A stretch of 64,000 nucleotides of DNA from assembly GCF_030247185.1 (NCBI RefSeq), contig NC_080572.1:32410971-32474970 (forward strand), read 5' to 3'. Position numbers and translations under genes: made by a program. The notes under the pieces were generated by a model, which was not told the origin of the DNA, ran no database searches, and worked only from the letters and a program-made list of their open reading frames with translations. Below, in pieces: positions 37,500-48,430 of the stretch. The first letter of the stretch is position 1. The number at the start of each line of letters is the position of its first letter. The stretch is from Malaya genurostris. Its lineage: Eukaryota; Arthropoda; Insecta; Diptera; Culicidae.

Positions 37500-38623
37500 C
37501 GTGCTCACATCTCATCCGACACAGTCGCAAATCGTTTACGGTCGAGACAACAGAAACAAAGACAATACAGTGTAGTGAACAATAGAGTGTACGAAATGGG
37601 CAAATACGATTTAACAAAGCCTGAAACTTGGCCTACAAGACCAAATTCAATTTGTATTGATTTCAAGCGCTGCAAAGTTAGACCAGCAGCAAATGAAATT
37701 GAAATCTTACTTAAAGAACGAATGTATCTAGACGCTAATAATGTAAGTGAAATTCAATTCAACAAGGCGTCTAACAGTGTGTACATTATGTTCAAACGTG
37801 AAAGAGATGCAATTACATTCGCTTCGGTTAACAACGAGGTGCATAGTGTTGATCATGACAATGTTATATATAAAATCCCTGTGTACATTGTGGACAATGC
37901 AATAGAAGTACGCGTGCATGACCTTCCCCCGCAGACCAGCGATGGGTATGTTCGGGAAAACATGTCGCAGTACGGTGAAGTTCTTTCCATCGAAAGGGAA
38001 GTATGGCGGAATTTTTTCCCCGGTATCCGGAAAGGCGTGCGAGTGGTACGTATGCAACCATGTAAAGCAATTCCATCTTACATCGTTTGTGGTCAAGATG
38101 GAATACATCCGTGTAAAACGCTGATTATGTATGAAAATCTACTGGTTACATGTCAGTTTTGTGAACAACCTGCACACTACGGCAAACCTTGCACTGCAAC
38201 TGCGAAAACAAACAAAACAAACAAAAAACAAGGACAACCACTCAACAGCGGAAACTAGTGAATGCAGTGCTCCTGTTTCAAAAACACCTTCAACATCTAA
38301 CCAACCAGCAACTGCAACCAATGTACAACAAGGCGCTTCTACAGTAGCTAGCAACGAGATCAAGACTGCGAATAACAAGGAAAACGAAAAGAAGACGGAA
38401 ACTAACAATACCACCGATGCGTCAATGGACGACGAGACGAGCCACGAACAAAGTGCCCCTCAATCCTCGCAGGACGGAAATGGAAGCTCCTCTCCCCCTA
38501 GAAAAAGGGTGACAACGAGATCGAATACAAAAAAAAATATTTTAAAAATCGGCTCAATCGGCCTCGTAAAGCTTGTACGCAAATTGGCCTGAATAAAAAT
38601 GTCTTTTAAATAAAAAAAATATA
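37494..38623 (+). mobile_element. ORF1-only non-LTR retroposon, copy 2
   Basis: About 1.13 kb, homologous to 3960-5121 from the first base (TCAGTTCG) through the leader (TGTAGTGAACAATAGAG), the ORF1 gene, and the 3' end GGCCTGAATAAAAATGTC with an A-rich tail. It is flanked by AAAAAGTCAGTT. As in copy 1, no ORF2 is present between the ORF1 stop and the tail. It is inserted at the right end of F2 copy B, so it is younger than that copy. Confidence 0.75.
37596..38592 (+). pseudogene. ORF1-type zinc-knuckle protein gene, one frameshift
   Basis: From the ATG at 37596 the frame gives 220 residues. The conserved block (about residues 19-165) is followed by a CX2CX4HX4C zinc knuckle at C186, C189, H194 and C199. 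The frame ends at 38258 just after an A-rich stretch. Shifting by one base within about 38203-38245 opens the rest of the protein to 38592: an Asn/Thr/Lys/Glu-rich linker, the acidic DASMDDET segment and the basic C-terminus RKRVTTRSN...KLVRKLA. Full length would be about 330 residues. An upstream in-frame extension to 37395 comes from the F2 repeat and is not part of the gene. The role inferred from the knuckle is RNA binding and chaperoning of a LINE-type transcript. The shift is probably a mutation, but the A-rich site means programmed frameshifting cannot be excluded. Confidence 0.75.
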
Positions 38624-38635
38624 AAAAAGTCAGTT
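38624..38635. repeat. Target-site duplication, right copy
   Basis: Second AAAAAGTCAGTT, after the A-rich tail of ORF1-only copy 2. Confidence 0.7.
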
Positions 38636-38803
38636 GAAAGAATTTTATTCGTAATTAACTAGAACATAGTCTCGAATCCAGTGATCAAGTGGGCCACGTA
38701 GCCTAGTTCATTTGATATAAAATGCCGATTATGAATCAAGCTTTATGCGCTTTTAATATTTGTCCCGTCCAGTTAAAATCTACGGAATTAGCATTGTGAC
38801 AAT

Positions 38804-38998
38804 TTAGTATCTCTGCTTTTGTTCCTTTCCAACAAGTTCTTGTAGTGCTACGACATCGAATATGCGAGTCAGCAACTCTTCGTGCGGTATTCGATCGTAC
38901 CCAGAGAGGCGAAGCGATTTTCTGTTCAGTGTGCAGAGTTTCGCCAAAGGGCTATCGTAGAGCTTTCGTAGTTGCCGCAACCCTTTCATCTTCGACAT
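38804..38998 (-). pseudogene. Possible nuclease-like fragment (weak)
   Basis: A 64-residue frame ending HEELLTRIFDVVALQELVGK. The form DVVALQE is what surrounds the catalytic Glu in exonuclease/endonuclease/phosphatase-fold proteins, including LINE endonucleases. Nothing else of the fold (GDFN, SDH) is visible nearby. It could be a scrap of a LINE endonuclease or chance. Confidence 0.2.
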
Positions 38999-40281
38999 CT
39001 AGTACAGATATTTTGTTATACCTACGGTATGGTTATCGCAATAATCGGGAGACATGATATGAGGACTAGAATGGCGACTCACCCAATAACGACCAAATAC
39101 TAAATATTGAAAAGTAGTATCAAACACCAATATGCAAGCGCAATTTAATCGAACAAATCTCTAGTATGGATTCATGACCACGAGTGCCCTATTATAACAC
39201 GTATATACATATTCCTCTCGTCGTGCTACATACGACACTAGCTGTGATCACAACGGGACCTGACACGGATTGCAACTATTTTCGCTCGCGACTTCATCAA
39301 ATTATATATTTGAATCGAATAAAAAAAAGCTTTAAAAAAATTTGCCCCAACAAGCAAACCCAATTGCCCTCCTGCCGACAGGCTCGTAACATAGCTGAAT
39401 CGCCAGGTAGGCAAGCGATGGGAAAAAAGCGCATGTTGTGGCCAGCGGACGAACAACCGGCTCGCGGACGCTGCAGGCGACTGAACTTAATTAGAGGTTT
39501 TACAGCAGCTTCTTCCCGGCAACGTTTGGATCTCTTTGCATGCACTTTTTTTTGTTCGTTTGGTCGTTTCTTTCAATTTGATTGTGTCCATCTTCTATCC
39601 AGAAGCTGGATTACTTCACGGCTTGACCTGGCTGAGCTGCAGTCCTGAAGCGAAGCCGCTAAGAAAACGCGACCGCGCGTGCACACACAAATTTACACAC
39701 ATACATTGAAGCGGGAACCAAGATCAGCACAGTGAAGTGGACAAATGGACGGAATAAAGCAGAATCCAAGTCAAGTCAAGTCATTAGGGGGTTTGTAATC
39801 TGGGAACTGGAGAAGAAGCACTGCACTAAATACGAAATGTTACCAGGATGGAATGGTTGGTGGAGGCGAAGAGAAAGTTATTACTTCTTTAATGGACTTT
39901 TGTGATTTCGACGGCGCGGTGCTGCTAGATATGGGTGATTTGGTGAAATTGAGCTCTGGCTTTTTTTCGGTGTCACCAGAGTCGGCAGAGTTCACGACTT
40001 GCATCAGGATCCAACCGCACACGAGTGGACTTTGTCAAACTGCGGTTTTTGTGCTTCATTTGTTTTGAAAACGAATTTGATTTACGAAACTTCTGGTTGC
40101 GAACCAGACGATCTTTTCTTGTTTGATAATGTCTGACCTGGATTGCCACTGAATGTTGCTTTTTTGTTGACACACTCAGAGTAGGAATGCATCACGAGTT
40201 CGGTGACGCATTTCCGAAGTGTAACATTGATTTATTCATTTCAAATATTGAAATGATGTATATAATATGAATGAATAAATT

Positions 40282-40542
40282 TTATACAGATTGCAGAATC
40301 GCTACAAGCTGTTCAACTTTATATTCCACCGGCAAAATATCGCTTGGGTTAATTTTAACAAGCGAAAAATAATTGTTGCGAAGTTGCTTCTCATCGTATC
40401 CTGTTGAAAGTTCCTGCACTTCGAACCTGAATTTTGTGTCACGTAATCGGTGGCTATCATGATTATTGAACAGTGTCAGCTTGTAGTACCGAAGGACAAC
40501 TAGTTTGCGCAAAAAACTCGCTATATAATTACCCCGCTGCAT
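40282..40542 (-). CDS. Unrecognised small open frame
   Basis: An 86-residue frame of ordinary composition (RFEVQELSTGYDEKQL...INPSDILPVEYKVEQLVAIL). No domain, signal peptide or membrane segment is recognised. There is no visible promoter or splice partner. It could be a last exon, a relic or chance. Confidence 0.2.
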   Translation of the reverse strand: MQRGNYIASFLRKLVVLRYYKLTLFNNHDSHRLRDTKFRFEVQELSTGYDEKQLRNNYFSLVKINPSDILPVEYKVEQLVAILQSV

Positions 40543-41760
40543 TGTGGTAAGTAGTAATCTGACCGACGTCTCGTCAGCACCAGCGGTAGTAAGCCACCGT
40601 CATTCATTCATAAAATTTATAATGAGCACGGAATATAAAGTGTAGTAAACTTTCTTTTCCTACGCGATGTCACTTCCTGAATTAACCAGTCATTATTGCA
40701 GACTGATTTACGTCATTGGCTCGATCAGACCGGTTGAGATCAGTTAAGAAAAGAACATTATGGTTCGTTGCTCTGTTCTCCAAGATTGTAAACCACCGGT
40801 TTTTGGATAATTTTATCCCGTAATCATATAAAAAGCAATTCTCTAAGCTAGGTTTACTGAATCCAGTCACATCTTGCGAAATGATAAAACAAACTCTGTC
40901 TTCATCTGTAGTATATTTTGATATATCTTGTATTCGTTTTCACCGTTAACAACCCCATTTTTCAACACAATCGGAAACTTACTCAATTTTATAACAACTT
41001 TTGTGGATTTGCATCGTCTTGGCAAGGCACCCGTTTCTATTTCGCGATCAGTACACCGTCGCTCGAAAGCTTGAAAATCAGGTTATTCTTCCTACGCGTT
41101 TATGGCTCAGAACTGGAACTCGACAAAAAGCAACTCAAGCCGTGATTTCCCTCTTAAACAACACTCGATCGTCGTCATCGTTTTTTTTTGTCGTCGTCTA
41201 AAAATGACTCGCCTGCGGATAAACTTTTTGTGCAATCAAACTCTTTTCGGTGAGACGCCTTTTTGGGGGGGCGTCGAATAGTTTCGGGTACTCTCCGCTG
41301 GCGTTTATGAGCAAACGTTGAGCCACAGCCCCAAAGCGGCGAGAGATATTGGGGAGAGCGGGTCATTAAAACTTCTGAAGAATCTTTGGTTTATTAACGA
41401 CCTGCAGATCACAATCGAGCGGTAAATTCAAATCAACTGCTTCCCGAACTACGTTTTTTGGCTACGAAAAAGGGAATTCGTATCAAACTAGATAATATGC
41501 AAATTACTTGAAAGGCGACGGAAATAAACTCATCCAGTGTCGCTTCTCAGACAATAAAGCAGTGTTAATGGTTCAAAAAGCGTAGCCTCAAAAGCTTATA
41601 CTAGCTAAATTCGAATCTATGTTGATGACATTTTCCCAGAAGAACTTGATTTACGTCTCACACAAATATTGCTTTTAGCTCCATCTTCTGGAAGCCAACG
41701 TCAATCACTAAGAACAAATTTTAAGAAACCTTACAACATATAATTTGAACGACCAGTTTC

Positions 41761-42540
41761 TTGTTTTTTATTTCGTCGAAAAAAAAATCCTGCAGAACCA
41801 CATCAACCGAGCGGAAGACTGGAAAGTTGATACACTTCACGAAGGAAAACATTAAAAAACACACGTCCCGTTTAGACCTCTCCAAACCCATGCTCCTTGC
41901 GGCTATCGCAGATCGAAACAGGTTTACTCTCACCGTCTTCGCTCGTAATCTTCTTCATTACTGCCATAAACACAGGCCTACAGGAAAACGGTTTCGTTTC
42001 CCTTTTGCCCCATTCATGATCAGCGATCATACGTTGCGGGCTCCTGATTGGTCCACAATCCTCATTCTGTTCCCTGGTTCGATCCCATACAAACTGCCTG
42101 CTGACCTGTACTCGGTTCTGTTGATGCATCAGACTCCAACAATCGTCGTCGTCATCGTCGTCGTCGTCGGCTTCTGCTCGTGCACAGCCCAGCCAACATT
42201 TCTTCTTCAGTTTCTTATTAATAATCAATCAGTCAGTACCCTTCCCCGGCTGGGAAACCGGTCGCAATTAGGTTCGCGATCTCCTCTATCCCATCCGACG
42301 ATCCGATTCGACGTTCGGCACGGTTCGTTCGAGTTCGGGTCGTGCGAGAGTCGCGCGAACGGCGTGATCCCTCGGCGGACAATCGGTCAGAAGCGAAATA
42401 ATTTAGTGATCTTGAGACCCTTCCTCCACCTCTCAAACACCACTCGGTTAATTTCCACCTTTATCCGGTTTGCTTTCGGATTTCTTCGTCTTTGGTGTTG
42501 GTAGATATGCGCATTCTCTCGTTTCGTTATTTTCAGTGCT
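41761..42540. other. CpG-rich block with long chance frames
   Basis: The block is notably CpG-rich from about 41870 to 42450. It holds a GTC/CGT trinucleotide run (42139-42170) and an initiator-like TCAGTCAGT at 42230. Two long frames overlap (plus 41761-42504, minus 41872-42228), but neither shows a recognisable domain and the trinucleotide run accounts for parts of both (poly-Val on one strand, poly-Asp on the other). It may be the promoter or first exon of a host gene; the direction is unknown. Confidence 0.3.
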
Positions 42541-42892
42541 TCGTTTTTTTTTCATTGCGCCGTTAAAAATCAAGTTCTATTGACTTTGGAAGGATAGGAA
42601 CCAGATCTGGTTAGAAGATTTCTATTATATAGCGAATGTAGAGCAGCTTCAAGCAGGTGAAAAAATCTATTTAACGTTTGTGTAATATGCAGTATATGAA
42701 ATAAAAATTTTTTCGGATGCTTATCAACGACAGCAGTTCCGCTCAACCGAAAGATTAGTGATATTTTTTATCATTTTGATTAAAAAGTGGTCAAATTAGC
42801 TTGGTCTTAGATTAAATGATATCAAAAATGGCAGATAACAGATCTTCATTTCAAAGTGTCGAAAAGAGAATTTTTTGATAGTCCTTAATAAA

Positions 42893-43245
42893 ATTAGTAG
42901 GGGGGACCGGGGTTGGTTGGCCAACGGGGCAGATTGACCAAATGCCAAATGCACATAGTATTGGTGGGTTATCAGGGTAACAAGAGCACGATTGTTCTGT
43001 TTTGGCGCTAGTAAGTAAATTTTTATTTTTGTAAAGAGATATGTATAGCAAGAATATACTTACATCCTATTCCCAAAAATCGTGGTACCACTGAAAAGGG
43101 TATTCCAAACTCTATAAAATTTTTTGACTGTTTCCAGTGTAACCTTACTTATATTTTCCTGAAAATTGTGATTGTTTTCGAAAACATTTATTAGAGTAGG
43201 TTGGCCGAATTTTGTGCAGAGTTGGTTGGCTGAGATGCATATTTA
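42893..43245. other. Cluster of GGTTGGYTGGC motifs
   Basis: GGACCGGGGTTGGTTGGCC (about 42905), GTAGGTTGGCCGAA (about 43197) and GAGTTGGTTGGCTGAGA (about 43222) repeat one motif in the same orientation. The first is preceded by TAGGGGGG, like the end of a TA-targeting transposon. No matching inverted end was found. Confidence 0.35.
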
Positions 43246-43362
43246 GCGTATATTAGCAATGTGCACGTTGATATTCGTGAAGTGTTAGCCTCTTTTTGAA
43301 TAAAGTTGGATATTATGCTAATGTTCATAACTGTAAGAAAAAATATTCAAGAGGAATAAGTA

Positions 43363-44491
43363 GGAGAAGATGTTCAGTTGCCGGCACCCCACCGTAATTT
43401 TTGACAGAAGGCAGATAGCGTCATTCCGACAAATGTCATGTGTGTATAATAGCAACACGTTCTTTTTGTGCCGAATCCAAAGCAAACAGATGCTTGTACT
43501 GTGAGTGGATTCAATATTTATGAGGTGAAATCGATCTATTTCGTGATTTAATTCCGGATGCTATCAAAATTTCCGCAACCAAAGTTTTTTTTCGTCATTT
43601 TCAAAATGTCTACCGATTTCGGTTACCGGCACCGCAAGGTGTTCGATTATTTTTTTCGACAAATCGCGGAAAATTGTCAGTGATATGCAGAGATGTCAAG
43701 TTTGCCAATTTGTCTGTAAAGTATCAAAATGCTTAGTTCACACGTAAACCTTTTTTCGTCTAAAGACTTATTGCAATCTTTTGAAACTTCGATTGAATTT
43801 TGAAAATTGGTGCGATCTTTTCGTTTTTGCTAGCTTAACTCATAGTATTACCTGGCATCTCTGGTGATATGCAACACGTGGACAACTTGACAGCTTCAAT
43901 ACGTCCGTCATATATGTAAAAATTTTGGTTCTCTGCTTATGTTAGCTATGGAAACTGCAAATAAATCGTCAAAATCAAGGAAAATTAACTTTAATACACT
44001 GATTAATGCCATTAAACGTTGCTTAGTGGATAAGAAGCCAATAAATTCGACTGCAGCAACGTATTCAATCCCGCGAAGCCGGTGGAAGACCGGCCTAATC
44101 AACTCAAAAGGTGCCACAATCCAAATCATTGGCCAAGATAACCAAGGCGAAGTCACCATCAGACAATAGAGACTTTTGTCCAAAAAGCTTCCGAAAATAA
44201 TAAATTCCGTTTTTTCTTTGAATAATTGCAGTCTTTACTTATATCTTTCCGTTTTCAGCAAAATTTCTTGTGGTGCCTAACCGAACACCTTTTTTTAAAA
44301 AGCCAAAACTTATCACTTTACTAAATTGAAAATAAAGTTTTTTCAATCGATTGAATCAACTTAGTTTCTTTTTCAATTGTTAGTTAGGGACTTTAGCTTT
44401 CCATTGATGTATATATGTCCGCATAATATACACTTAGTCAGAAGTTATAAGCTTAAAAGGAAAAGGGTGCTGGTAACCAAACACTCTCCCC
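43363..44491 (+). mobile_element. TA-duplicating inverted-repeat transposon (pogo-like?), copy 1
   Basis: A 1129-bp element flanked by TA (43361-43362 and 44492-44493). The 27-bp terminal inverted repeats read GGAGAAGATGTTCAGTTGCC... on the left and GGGGAGAGTGTTTGGTTACC... on the right (reversed). They share 19 of 27 bases, and all the differences are transitions. TA duplication fits the Tc1/mariner/pogo superfamily. The internal open frame 43939-44169 has a helix-turn-helix-like segment. No DDE catalytic domain is present, so it is non-autonomous. A related copy lies inverted at 63254-63775. Confidence 0.7.
43939..44169 (+). CDS. Short Psq/HTH-like frame of the pogo-like element
   Basis: 76 residues. 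NTLINAIKRCLVDKKPINST with AATYSIPRSRWK (about residues 20-50) has the spacing of a Pipsqueak/CENP-B-type helix-turn-helix, the DNA-binding domain at the N-terminus of pogo/Tigger transposases. The C-terminal KGATIQIIGQDNQGEVTIRQ is closely matched in the second copy of the element (KGVTIQIIGQESLGEVTIR at about 63480-63540, minus strand). The start is uncertain: two ATGs (43939, 43948) follow a pyrimidine-rich TTCTCTGCTTATGTTAG that resembles a 3' splice site. It would bind transposon ends if functional, but no catalytic domain follows. Confidence 0.4.
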   Translation: MLAMETANKSSKSRKINFNTLINAIKRCLVDKKPINSTAATYSIPRSRWKTGLINSKGATIQIIGQDNQGEVTIRQ

Positions 44492-44493
44492 TA

Positions 44494-45404
44494 ATATAAA
44501 CAAATTAAAATGGTTAGCAAGTAGAAATAAGAGATTAGAAGCATTCATTGTTGGAAATTGTTGATAAAAAAGATAATTCCAATGTTTTATGTATAAAATG
44601 CCATTAAATCATTGAACATTTAAAGTTCCTGAATATGCTGCCGATGGTGGCTTCTCAGCAGACGTTAGACCTCTACCCGAGGCGAGTCTACAAACGAATT
44701 CGAACGAGCGTCAACGCCGGAAACGCCGATTGACCCAAAATTCGATCGATTTCCCAATAAAACCTGCATTGGAATAGGAGAAAAATGAAACCAACCGTTA
44801 GCAAATGCTGGCGAAGGAAAACAGCCAGAACTGTGAAAAGCTTACCAATGCTACCGAAACTAAGTCTAAAAAAAATTTAAAAAATAATAAAAAGTGAGAA
44901 TCGGTGTTTTTTACGTTCCTATTTAATACAAATTGGTGCACGCTAATTTCATAAATTTGTAATGCATTCGATGTATTCCAAATATTTTATCAAATTCGGC
45001 AAACTTATTTCTGTCCTGGAGTTGGTTGGTCGATTTTTTCCGGAATTTTATTGTTAATGACGCTTTCCCTGATTTTTCTTCAGTAATGAAAAAAATACAA
45101 ATTTGCTTTAAAGTTGAATCTTTAAGACAGCGCAAACCATTTATCAAAAAGTCTAACCATAACGACTATAGAAATTTCGTAAGCAAAACTCAGTCAACCA
45201 GTCAACGCTGGGGTTTTATGCATGTGTCAGGTTTGTTACTAAACGTTCATTAAAGTTATCGCATAGATTAGTTGAGACGAATTAAATCAGAAGATTTGTT
45301 TTGTATTTTAATGATTTTTGATAACAATTATCAATAGTGGAAAACCGCATACCAATTTCTTTTGTTCGTTTTTCAAAATTATACAGAATAAGTATTTATA
45401 AAAT
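44494..45404. other. Unassigned AT-rich DNA
   Basis: No gene or repeat end is recognised. Confidence 0.4.
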
Positions 45405-45663
45405 CAATTTTTCATGTTGTCGTAAATATCTAATTAATAATTTTATGCGCGTTGCTCTTAGTTCTTAGCTTTGCTTTACAACAAACAAACAAACAATTAT
45501 AATCTAATTAGAAAAACTATTTTAATTTAGGGGCAATTTTTCATGTTGTCGTAAATATCTAATTAATAAATTTATGCGCGTTGCTCTTAGTTCTTAGCTT
45601 TGCTTTACAACAAACAAACAAACAATTATAATCTTATTAGAAAAACTATTTTAATTTAGGGGC
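45405..45663. repeat. 129-bp tandem duplication
   Basis: Unit 1 (45405-45533) and unit 2 (45534-45662) are directly adjacent and differ at only about two positions (AATAATTTTATG versus AATAAATTTATG; ATCTAATT versus ATCTTATT). No gene lies within it. The near-identity points to a recent event. Confidence 0.9.
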
Positions 45664-46034
45664 TTATTTCTCAATGCCTAAGCATGACTTTTTTTCAACA
45701 CTACGAAAATAACGCCCAGGTTTGTTTGTCTTCCGAATAACCCTGTTATCAGAAATCTTTGTTTTTTGTGTTGGGTTTAATAAACATTATAATACCCGAG
45801 GACATGAGGAATGCGGAACAATTGATCATTATCCAGAATTCCATAATTTACAAATTTGATTATTTTTGTTTGTAAAATTCGAAAAAAAAAACACTGAGTT
45901 CCAAAACTTGATTTGAGTTTTGTAGCTCAAAAGTTTTCCAAAACCATCTTTGGTTCAAGACCCGGACATAAAAAAATCGAATAGAGATGTCGACAAAAAA
46001 GTGTTTTATTCGGGTTTTACACTGTAATTGTATG

Positions 46035-46241
46035 ACTCGGGTTGGCGGTTCAATACATAGAGCGCTGGTCTTACAAACCAGTTATCGTAAGTTCGAACTA
46101 TAACCTGGAAGGATCCTAAGTATCAGTTGGATTCTAGCACCAGATATGCAATGGTTATGAACGCTATGGCTGCGAAGTTTGTTGAAAAAGATGGTCGAAT
46201 TCCACAATAGGAATGTGATACTAAGACTTTGCTTTACATTC
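46035..46241 (+). mobile_element. tRNA-derived SINE
   Basis: A tRNA-like head: TTGGCGGTTCAATACATAG (degenerate A-box region), an anticodon-like arm CGCTGGTCTTACAAACCAG, and the B box AGTTCGAACTA. It is followed by an unrelated body (ACCTGGAAGGATCC..., CCACAATAGGAATGTG) and the tail ACTTTGCTTTAC. I recognise this layout as an abundant mosquito SINE but do not assign a family name. It is not a tRNA gene: the acceptor stem and the CCA-end context do not pair. Confidence 0.65.
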
Positions 46242-46997
46242 AAAGTATCTGAGCTGACTGTCGCTTCGAACGAATCATGTGGTGTAATGATGCCTTTCTC
46301 ATGTACATATAATATTGTGGTATTCTATTGAAAATTTTTCTCTTCGGTTTTAACGGCCACCAACTAACATGACATACAAACTCTACTTGTACGCACTTTA
46401 AATTGCGATTTAAATGTTTGTTGCATCCGAAAATAGGCAGTAATTTTTGGTAGGACCATAAGACCTTTCAAGTGACCTTAAGATTGGGAATTAGGTCCAG
46501 TGTAGAAAATATTTTACGGTTTTTATTTCGCCGGTTTAAGTGACGGTGTACAATATGTAACACACTTTACCCTATAACTCCGAAACCGGAAGTCGGATCC
46601 AGATGAAATCCAGGAATTCCGTATGGGACCGTGAAACATTTCATTAGAATCTAAGTTTCTGGAAATCAGTCAAACCATCGCTGAGAAAAGTGAGTGAGAT
46701 CCATTTTGGTATATATGACCACTATTTCCGGAACTTCCGGAACCTGATACCGGGAACCAGGATCGGTTTGTTTAGTTGCCTACTGATAATGACTATCGAT
46801 TTGTGTAGTTTTGAGACCATTTTAGAAATTTTTTTACGTTTTTTGTTTCGCCGATTTAAGTGACGGTGTACAATATGTAACACACTTTACCCTATAAATC
46901 CGAAACCGGAAGTCGGATCAGGATGAAATTCAGGAATTCCGTATGGGACTGTGAGACCTCGGTTCAGCCATTTTCGAAAACACCTAGTGAGATTATT

Positions 46998-47286
<289 letters not shown>

Positions 47287-47289
47287 CAG

Positions 47290-47409
47290 ACATTGCTCAG
47301 TTCAATGAATGACACATTGCTCAGTTCAATGAATGACACATTGCTCAGTTCAATGAATGACACATTTCTCAGTTCAATGAATGACACATTGCTCAGTTCA
47401 ATGAATGAC
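47290..47409. repeat. 24-bp minisatellite, five units
   Basis: Five tandem units beginning ACATTGCTCAGTTCAATGAA and ending TGAC. The fourth has TTTCT for TTGCT. The unit derives from the box GACATTTGCTCAGTTCGTCG that occurs once at the equivalent point of F2 copies, next to the CA tract. Confidence 0.95.
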
Positions 47410-47500
47410 ACTTGTATATGACACTTGGCCCTCCGGGCCAATTTTCACTAGTCGGTTTTTCAAGTGATTGCATAACCTTTCTATATGAGAAAGGCAAAAC

Positions 47501-48430
47501 GAAAAAAACTTTGATTCCGGGGAATTTTTATTCATTATTGCACTCAAATTTTCGTTGTCCGGTGCTTACATTAAAATATGTTTTTGATTTAATTTTACTG
47601 TAGGAAACCTCAGTTCTATTTTCGCACTAAATAATTTTATCTGTTTTTTTTTACACTCAAAAATGCTTGTTCAGGTTTTCTAAACTAAGTTGAACTCATC
47701 CGATTTTTGCATTTAGTCGTTGAACTGGCGAAAACTGTTTAATGCTATATGTATAATGAACAAAGGGCCTCGGATCGATGATTCAGGACAGGAGACGCTG
47801 GTCTGTTAGCCAGTCATCATATATTCATGTTTCAAACTATAGGAATTCTGGATGTCAACAGAGTTTAGTTACTCTCGTGTTTTTTCTATACGTAAACACT
47901 CTCTGGAGTACATTTTTATCCAAGTTAAATCTATTTCAAATAAATAAGTTTCAATATATTTTCAAATAAACAGTACAGTTTGATTCCACAGCCTTTCGCC
48001 AAATAGCCTCAATAATAATATTTAATTTTCTGTAAAACTAGTCCATAAATTAAGTAATATATCCTTTACATTTCTCTCGCTTACTATATTTAGATACCTT
48101 GTTTACTATATAACTATATTTAGATATCAACTTTAAACGGTCATATCCCAGCCGGTTGAATGAAATAAAAATAATGCACCAGTGAAAACGGAAGGAAACT
48201 TCTTATTGGATTATGGTGAAATTTGTTTACGGTTATAGTAAACCCAAAAGCGGAGGTTTGAAGTAGTTCTGGAGTACAAATGTAGCCCACGAGAGCGTTT
48301 TAAGGTTAAAAATCAACTGCAAGCAATATACATATTTCTTATATGCTGAATGCGTCAATGTAAAACTATATGCACTTAGTATTTCACGTGGTTATTACAC
48401 TTCAATTTCAAGTTCTGTACTTGAAAATAC
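47501..48430. other. AT-rich DNA with a decayed SINE-like segment
   Basis: Around 47766-47850, CGATTCAGGACAGGAG, ACGCTGGTCTGTTAGCCAG and a B-box-like TGTTTCAAACTAT resemble the head of the tRNA-derived SINE at 46035 but are much decayed. The rest is unassigned. Confidence 0.4.

Larger units (their letters stand above)
38636..41760. other. Unassigned DNA
   Basis: No gene is supported beyond the weak open frames listed separately. 38.8-39.7 and 41.0-41.4 kb are CpG-richer. The rest is AT-rich with no repeat ends. Confidence 0.35.

Noticed and set aside
41761..42504. 247-residue plus-strand frame as a gene
   Set aside because: No recognisable domain, overlapped by a long minus-strand frame, and part is the GTC run. 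Better explained by CpG-rich composition.
46035..46110. A true tRNA gene
   Set aside because: A and B boxes are present but the acceptor stem does not pair and the sequence runs on into a SINE body and tail.
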